Origin: Betaproteobacteria bacterium
GTDB lineage: Bacteria > Pseudomonadota > Gammaproteobacteria > Burkholderiales > Casimicrobiaceae
Assembly: GCA_003153335.1 (NCBI GenBank)
Contig: PLYG01000070.1
Location: forward strand, 1-10,497
DNA length: 10,497 bases
Direction of reading: 5' to 3'
Shown here: positions 6,541 through 10,497 of the stretch, one piece after another
Layout: each line of letters starts with the position of its first letter
Numbering within the stretch: position 1 is the first letter of the stretch
The notes under the pieces: model-generated
What the model saw: the letters and a program-made list of their open reading frames with translations, nothing else
Databases searched by the model: none
Told to the model about the DNA's origin: nothing
Position numbers and translations under genes: made by a program

Positions 6541-7194
6541 TCAGGCGGCCGCCTTCCAGGTAGGCGGGATGCAGGCGTCACTGTACGGGAGCGCCTCGAT
6601 CCGCGCCATCCATGCCCCGTATTGCGGGCCGATCAAATCCGCGAAGGCCACCTCCGGTACTTTCAATTCGCAGCGCCGCACGAATCCCAGCATCGTATAC
6701 ACGCAAAAATCCGCGGCGCCCGGCGCGCTGCCGCCAAAATAGTCACCGGCGAAGCCCGCGGCGATCCGGTCCAGCTCCACGCGCGCCGCAACCCGCCCGG
6801 CTGCGACGGCGGCCAGATCGCGTTCTTCCGGCTTGCGGCCGAACGCCTGCGTCCACAGCGGATCGGCGGCCTTTTCGAAATAGTCATTCATCTCCAGAAT
6901 CACACGGCGCTGGAGCGCACGGCGCTGGGGGTCACCGGGATACAACCGCTGGCCCTGCGCCGGATACGCCTCATCGAGATACTCCATGATGGCCGACGAT
7001 TCGTACAGCACAAAATCGCCGTCGACCAGCACCGGGACCTTGCCGCGCGGATTGAGCGCGAGATACTCGGGCTTCTTGAGGTCGCCCAGGGCGAACGACA
7101 GCACGCGGCGCTCGTAGGGCAGCGCCTTGTGCTCCAACGCGAGATTGACCCGCCATGCATATGGCGACCCGGAGCCGTAATACAGCGTCAGCAT
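6541..7194 (-). CDS. Glutathione S-transferase family protein
   Basis: A 217-residue soluble enzyme with the canonical two-domain GST layout. The N-terminal thioredoxin fold starts MLTLYYGSGSPYAWRVNLAL, with candidate catalytic Ser8/Ser10. It contains the cis-proline loop LNPRGKVPVLVDGD (Pro54) and the glutathione gamma-glutamyl contact YESSAIMEYLDE (Glu65-Ser66). The all-helical C-terminal domain includes GAADFCVYTMLGFVRR, whose Asp162 is the usual N-capping-box residue. It would conjugate glutathione to electrophiles or use it as a cofactor; the substrate cannot be assigned. The ATG shares one base with the TAA of the preceding PhaM-like gene (TAATG), which fixes the start and indicates translational coupling. 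A longer open frame reaching 7512 exists but overlaps the PhaM-like gene and adds no GST sequence. Confidence 0.93.
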   Translation of the reverse strand: MLTLYYGSGSPYAWRVNLALEHKALPYERRVLSFALGDLKKPEYLALNPRGKVPVLVDGDFVLYESSAIMEYLDEAYPAQGQRLYPGDPQRRALQRRVILEMNDYFEKAADPLWTQAFGRKPEERDLAAVAAGRVAARVELDRIAAGFAGDYFGGSAPGAADFCVYTMLGFVRRCELKVPEVAFADLIGPQYGAWMARIEALPYSDACIPPTWKAAA

Positions 7195-7562
7195 TACTTC
7201 TTCCTCTTGGCAGAGGTACGGTGGGCGGTGGCGCTCGCACTTTGCGACTGGGCGCGCAGCGCTTCGAGCGAGGCCTTTTGCATTTCCAGGGTCTTGATGG
7301 TCATTTGCAGCATGCCGATTTGCATGTGCAGCCAGGTCTCGATGGCCTTGAACTCGCCGATCTTCTTTTCGACCTCGGCCGGATCGAAGGTGGCGAACGG
7401 GTTCATCGCGTTGGGCGGAAACGGCATGAAAGGCGGCATGCCCGGCGCCGCATTGGGCGCCGCGCCGGCAGCGGCGGGCATTCCCGGAATCGGCATACCC
7501 AGCGGATTCCACATCTTCTGGAAAAACTCCATCGCTTCGGCAGGCGTGAATTCACGGCTCAT
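7194..7562 (-). CDS. phaM: PhaM-like polyhydroxyalkanoate granule-associated regulatory protein
   Basis: A 122-residue protein with three parts. The N-terminal helix (TPAEAMEFFQKMW, residues 6-18) is followed by a Pro/Met/Ala/Gly-rich linker (about 20-57). Then comes a predicted coiled helix, DPAEVEKKIGEFKAIETWLH through LQMTIKTLEMQKASLEALRA (60-104), with a basic Ser/Lys tail ending KRKK. The helix pattern (E-x-x-K-x-I-x-x-x-K-A-x-x-x-W-L, then T-I-x-x-L-E-x-Q-K) resembles PhaM of Cupriavidus/Ralstonia. PhaM there activates PHA synthase and tethers granules to the nucleoid; the basic tail fits DNA contact. The protein is much shorter than the classical PhaM, so its activity is inferred. The start at 7562 (MSREF) has a poor ribosome-binding site. 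An ATG at 7607 would add 15 residues and has AGAGGA upstream, but overlaps the divergent gene's start. The TAA overlaps the GST start. Confidence 0.72.
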   Translation of the reverse strand: MSREFTPAEAMEFFQKMWNPLGMPIPGMPAAAGAAPNAAPGMPPFMPFPPNAMNPFATFDPAEVEKKIGEFKAIETWLHMQIGMLQMTIKTLEMQKASLEALRAQSQSASATAHRTSAKRKK

Positions 7563-7605
7563 GGCGCGGCTCGGGTCGAGTGAATATCCGTTATTATGCC
7601 GCACC
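7563..7605. promoter_or_regulatory. Compact divergent start region
   Basis: Only 43 bases separate the PhaM-like start (7562) from the dehydrogenase start (7606). An AT-rich core at 7581-7599 contains TATTAT on the plus strand (7592-7597) and CATAAT on the minus strand (7594-7599), both acceptable -10 boxes. Neither has a recognisable -35 at 16-18 bases. If the plus-strand box is used, the dehydrogenase message would be nearly leaderless. Confidence 0.35.
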
Positions 7606-9030
7606 ATGAATGAAAAATCCTCTCCTCTGGTCGCGGCATTGTGCGAATGCGTGGGGGCGGCGCAGGTGCTGACCGATCCGGACGCCCTGGCACCGTACAA
7701 CGCCGACTGGCGCGGCTACTACCATGGCAGCGCGCTGGCAGTGGTCCGGCCGGGATCCGTGGCCGAGGTCGCGCGGGTCGTCCGGCTGGCTGCGGCGGCC
7801 GGCACCGCGATCGTCCCGCAGGGCGGAAATACGAGCCTGTGCGGCGGCGCGACCCCCAGCGCAGACCGGTCCCAGCTCATCGTTTCGCTGACGCGGCTCA
7901 AGCGGGTGCGCGCGATCGATGCACAAAACGCGACCATGACCGTCGATGCCGGCCTGACCCTGGCCGAGGCGCAGGCGGCAGCGCGCGCAGCCGGATTCCT
8001 GTTTCCGCTCTCGCTCGCCTCCGAGGGAACGTGCCAGATCGGCGGCAACCTCTCGACCAACGCCGGGGGCACCGCGGTGCTTCGCTACGGCAACATGCGC
8101 GAGCAAGTGCTGGGCTTGGAGGTCGTGCTGGCCAGCGGCGAAATCTGGGACGGGTTGCGCGGCTTGCGCAAGGACAATACCGGCTACGACCTCAAGCAAC
8201 TGTTCATCGGCGCCGAAGGCACGCTGGGCATCATCACCGCAGCAGTCCTGAAGCTGCGCCCGTTGCCCCGGTCCAGCGCGACGGCGCTGCTCGCGATCCC
8301 CGATCCCACGGCCGCGGTGAAGGTGTTGCAACGGCTGCGCGAAGCATTCGGCGACCGGCTGACCGGCTTCGAGGTCATGGCGCGGATCTGTCTCGACTTT
8401 GTGATCCGGCAGGTGCCCGGCACCCAGGACGTATTGCCCGGCCACGACTGGTACGCGCTGATGCAACTCGACGACAGCGCGGCCGGCGCCGAGTTGCAGG
8501 GCGCGCTGGAACCGGTGCTGGGTTCGGCACTGGAAGCGGATCTGGTCGTCGACGCGACCATCGCGCAGTCGGAGACCCAGGTGCTGGCGCTGTGGGCCCT
8601 GCGCGAAAACGTGTCGGAAGCGCAGCGCCACGAAGGCTATTCGATCAAGCACGACATTTCGCTGCCGGTGTCCTCGATACCGGAATTCCTGACGCGGGCC
8701 GCCGCGCAGTTGAGCGTGGCATTCCCCGGAGCCCGGTTCGTATCGTTCGGACATTTCGGCGACGGCAACCTGCACTACAACCTGTCCGAGCCGGTGGGTG
8801 CGGACGGCGCGGCGCGGGATGCATTCCGCAACGGCCAGCCCGTGGCCAACCGGGTCGTGCACGACCTCGTGCATGCCTACGGCGGCAGCATCAGCGCCGA
8901 GCATGGGGTGGGGCAATTCAAGCGCGAAGAAATCAAGCGGTACAAATCGGCGTTGGAACTCGACCTGATGCGACTGGTCAAGAATGCGCTGGATCCGCAG
9001 GGGATCATGAATCCCGGGAAGGTGCTGTGA
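7606..9030 (+). CDS. FAD-linked D-2-hydroxyacid dehydrogenase (D-2-hydroxyglutarate dehydrogenase-like)
   Basis: A 474-residue flavoenzyme of the GlcD/D2HGDH/Dld2 group, which oxidises D-2-hydroxyacids to 2-oxoacids. The N-terminal FAD-binding PCMH domain shows IVPQGGNTSLCGGATP (69-84), ASEGTCQIGGNLSTNAGGT (138-156) and LRKDNTGYDLKQLFIGAEGT (187-206). The C-terminal FAD-oxidase domain shows ALRENVSE (331-338), SIKHDISLP (346-354), GHFGDGNLHYN (382-392), SAEHGVGQFKR (430-440) and the end MNPGKVL. Arg333, Lys348, His383, His390, Glu432 and His433 correspond to the substrate and zinc ligands of human D2HGDH, with matching spacing for the first four. The ATG at 7606 is chosen because upstream sequence in this frame is antisense to the transferase and PhaM-like genes. 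D-2-hydroxyglutarate is the likeliest substrate (for example from the SerA side reaction), but D-lactate or glycolate cannot be excluded. The small PP0621-type gene begins 46 bases after its stop. Confidence 0.93.
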   Translation: MNEKSSPLVAALCECVGAAQVLTDPDALAPYNADWRGYYHGSALAVVRPGSVAEVARVVRLAAAAGTAIVPQGGNTSLCGGATPSADRSQLIVSLTRLKRVRAIDAQNATMTVDAGLTLAEAQAAARAAGFLFPLSLASEGTCQIGGNLSTNAGGTAVLRYGNMREQVLGLEVVLASGEIWDGLRGLRKDNTGYDLKQLFIGAEGTLGIITAAVLKLRPLPRSSATALLAIPDPTAAVKVLQRLREAFGDRLTGFEVMARICLDFVIRQVPGTQDVLPGHDWYALMQLDDSAAGAELQGALEPVLGSALEADLVVDATIAQSETQVLALWALRENVSEAQRHEGYSIKHDISLPVSSIPEFLTRAAAQLSVAFPGARFVSFGHFGDGNLHYNLSEPVGADGAARDAFRNGQPVANRVVHDLVHAYGGSISAEHGVGQFKREEIKRYKSALELDLMRLVKNALDPQGIMNPGKVL

Positions 9031-9076
9031 AAGCCCTGTATTCTTTCGCCCGGACACACAGCGAACGGACTCCATA

Positions 9077-9301
9077 GTGGGAAAAGTCATTTTCTGGCTG
9101 GTCATCGTCTTCGCGGTGCTGTTTTGCCTGCGGATGTACAACGTCGCCCAGCAAAAAAGACGCGAGCGCCGCGATGCACCACCGCCCTCAGGCACGGGCG
9201 AGGCCATGGTGCGTTGCACACACTGCGGCATCTTTCTTCCTCGTTCCGAGGCGCAACTTATCGAAGGAAAAATTCGCTGCCGCGACAAGGAATGTACATA
9301 G
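9077..9301 (+). CDS. PP0621-family small membrane-anchored Cys-rich protein
   Basis: A 74-residue protein starting at GTG 9077. It has one N-terminal membrane helix (VIFWLVIVFAVLFCL, 4-18), a basic and proline-rich linker (Gln/Lys/Arg then APPP), and a short C-terminal knuckle. The knuckle contains MVRCTHCGIFLPRSEA (Cys47, Cys50) and IRCRDKEC (Cys68, Cys73), a likely four-Cys metal site. The pattern of a membrane helix, then VRCxxCGxxLPRSEA, matches the PP0621 family of conserved proteins often found beside pilS/pilR in beta- and gammaproteobacteria (recalled). No function has been established. Its ribosome-binding site is weak. It starts 46 bases after the dehydrogenase and lies 178 bases before the PilS-type kinase. 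Confidence 0.8.
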   Translation: MGKVIFWLVIVFAVLFCLRMYNVAQQKRRERRDAPPPSGTGEAMVRCTHCGIFLPRSEAQLIEGKIRCRDKECT

Positions 9302-9479
9302 TGTGCAATCGGACAAATCAGGCTATGTTCAGCGCCTGCCGCAGCCGCATTGGCGTGGCCGCCGCCAAGTCGCGTGGACAGCATCACGGCAAGGTTTGCG
9401 CAGTGATCCGCTGCGTTTCGTCGGACACCGGGACGTTTTTCAACAGTGCGCTGAATCCGGCACGTAGACACTGAAGCCC
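9302..9479 (+). other. Untranslated gap before the PilS-type kinase
   Basis: 178 bases between the PP0621-type gene and the kinase ATG. Short open frames cross it but give Arg/Ser/Ala-rich sequence without a recognisable motif. The plus-strand T-run at 9436-9440 follows only a weak 4-bp stem, so a terminator is not supported. A kinase promoter may lie here, but no clear -35/-10 pair was found. Confidence 0.5.
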
Positions 9480-10497
9480 ATGTCAGCCGCCGCCGACCGT
9501 TCCGCGTCCTCTCATTCAGGCTCCGCGGCGCCGCGCCGGCGGGTCTATCTGCTGGTCAGCCTGTACCGCATCGCGTGCGGGATCCTGTTGCTCAGCGTCG
9601 TGTATGCCACCGATACACGATCGCTGCAACTGCAGGGCGACTTGCTGCCGCTGTTCCAGGGCGGCTTGCTCTTGACGGTATGCGTCGCGTATATCGCCTT
9701 TGGCTTTTTCTGCGTTGCCGCCGCCGACCGGATGCAGAAGGCGCCTGGCGGCTGGCTGCTGCTGGTGCTGCTGGGCGACATGGCATTCCTGATGCCGGTG
9801 CTGCTCAAGCTGCGCGGCAGCGAGAGCCTGGGTATTTTTCTGCTGCCGCAACTCGCGGCGACTGGCTCGATGATGCGCCAGCGCACCGCGTTCATCTACC
9901 CGGCAGTGGCCAGCTTGGGGCTCCTGGGCGTTGCGTTCTATGTGTACCTGTCTCGGCCGACCGACCCCTCGATGCTGCTGCAGATAGGCTGGCAGAGTTT
10001 TGCTTATTTCGTGGTCACCGGTCTGGGCTTGCTTCTGGGCAATTTCAACCGTGCCAGCGAAGAACTGGCGCTGCAGCGCGGCATCGATCTGGCCAATCTC
10101 GAACAGGTCAACCAGCTGATCATCCGCGACATGGATGACGGCGTGCTGGTGGTCGACGAGACCGGCATCGTCCGCAATCGCAATGCGCAGGCGGACCGCC
10201 TGCTCGACCGCGAGGATTTTCCGCTGGGTAACACGCGTTTCGCGGATTTCTCCCCGGCGCTGGCCGACGCGTGGCAAAGCTGGTTTTCGCGGAACGGCTC
10301 GTCGAACGCCACGCTGCAGTTCAGCGATCCGCCGCGCGCTCTTTCGGTGCGCATCGCTTCCGTGTCGCCGCAGCGGCGCGGCGGCTGCCTCATCTATGTC
10401 GAGGACCTGAGCCGCGCCCAGACCCATGCCCAGCAGATCAAGCTGGCCGCGCTCGGACGCTTGACCGCGAGTATCGCCCACGAGGTGCGCAACCCGC
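9480..10497 (+). CDS. pilS: PilS-type sensor histidine kinase (3' end cut by window)
   Basis: Membrane sensor kinase, 339 codons in view. In Pseudomonas and relatives PilS phosphorylates PilR, an NtrC-type activator of the major pilin gene through sigma54, and senses pilin in the inner membrane (family knowledge). The N-terminus has six hydrophobic segments (about residues 22-42, 55-80, 91-110, 117-131, 138-157 and 167-188), as in PilS. A linker helix and a PAS-like domain follow (MDDGVLVVDETGIVRNRNAQ at 218-237, continuing to GGCLIYVEDLSRAQ at 301-314). The H-box is LAALGRLTASIAHEVRNP with phosphoacceptor His334. The window ends right after it, so the dimerisation remainder and the ATPase domain lie outside. 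The assignment as PilS rather than another PAS kinase rests on the six-helix sensor, the linker sequence and the neighbouring PP0621-type gene. The ribosome-binding site is weak (GAAG about 5 bases upstream). Confidence 0.87.
   Translation, partial: MSAAADRSASSHSGSAAPRRRVYLLVSLYRIACGILLLSVVYATDTRSLQLQGDLLPLFQGGLLLTVCVAYIAFGFFCVAAADRMQKAPGGWLLLVLLGDMAFLMPVLLKLRGSESLGIFLLPQLAATGSMMRQRTAFIYPAVASLGLLGVAFYVYLSRPTDPSMLLQIGWQSFAYFVVTGLGLLLGNFNRASEELALQRGIDLANLEQVNQLIIRDMDDGVLVVDETGIVRNRNAQADRLLDREDFPLGNTRFADFSPALADAWQSWFSRNGSSNATLQFSDPPRALSVRIASVSPQRRGGCLIYVEDLSRAQTHAQQIKLAALGRLTASIAHEVRNP

Noticed and set aside
6508..7605. N-terminal extension of the dehydrogenase (840 codons in all)
   Set aside because: The extra 366 codons are antisense to the GST and PhaM-like genes and resemble no dehydrogenase sequence; the family protein is about 470 residues.
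9420..9440. Possible terminator before pilS ending in TTTTT
   Set aside because: Only about 4 base pairs of stem can form before the T-run; too weak to call.
7594..9471. 625-codon open frame on the minus strand
   Set aside because: It is antisense to the dehydrogenase with its full set of conserved motifs, and gives Arg/Gln/His-rich sequence with no domain. It is a GC-skew shadow of codon position.
9302..9474. Short plus-strand reading frames between the PP0621-type gene and pilS
   Set aside because: No start with a ribosome-binding site, no motif, and composition typical of out-of-frame GC-rich DNA.
9516..10481. 321-codon minus-strand open frame opposite the sensor kinase
   Set aside because: Arg/Gln-rich with no motif, while the plus strand encodes six membrane helices, a PAS-like domain and an H-box.

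Overview
The window is GC-rich, densely packed bacterial chromosome. The gene families (PhaM-type PHA-granule protein, PP0621-family protein next to a PilS kinase, MarR/NodT/EmrA/EmrB cassette) point to a betaproteobacterium of the order Burkholderiales, perhaps Oxalobacteraceae. That placement comes from recalled family resemblance, not from a database search. No rRNA, tRNA, CRISPR array, insertion sequence or phage gene was seen.

Left block (1-4883, minus strand): a complete-looking multidrug efflux operon read right to left: MarR-family regulator, NodT/OprM-type outer-membrane lipoprotein, EmrA/HlyD-type adaptor, and EmrB-type DHA2 major facilitator pump, cut by the window edge. Together these would form a proton-driven tripartite pump spanning both membranes. 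A near-consensus sigma70 promoter (TTGACA, 17 bp, TATATT) lies just upstream of the regulator. Its spacer holds a perfect 10-bp palindrome, TGCCTAGGCA, that resembles the E. coli MarR site, so the operon probably represses itself.

Middle (4884-5836): a 361-base stretch without a convincing gene separates the regulator from a divergently transcribed carboxymuconolactone-decarboxylase/AhpD-like protein (+). A strong 10-bp-stem hairpin lies between this gene and the converging minus-strand gene.

Minus-strand cluster (5837-7562): PhaM-like granule protein, then a glutathione S-transferase coupled by a TAATG stop/start overlap, then a YbhB/PEBP-family protein. This is probably one operon with a compact divergent start region at 7563-7605.

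Right block (7606-10497, plus strand): a D-2-hydroxyglutarate/glycolate-type FAD-linked dehydrogenase with all the expected catalytic residues, a small membrane-anchored Cys-pair protein of the PP0621 type, and the N-terminal two-thirds of a PilS-type sensor histidine kinase. The kinase runs off the window just after its phosphoacceptor histidine. It would normally work with PilR to control type IV pilin transcription.

I did not find an obviously new multi-gene system. The most informative signals are the operator-in-promoter arrangement of the efflux operon, the convergent hairpin, a possible 24-codon leader ORF coupled to the YbhB gene, and the altered AhpD active-site pattern.
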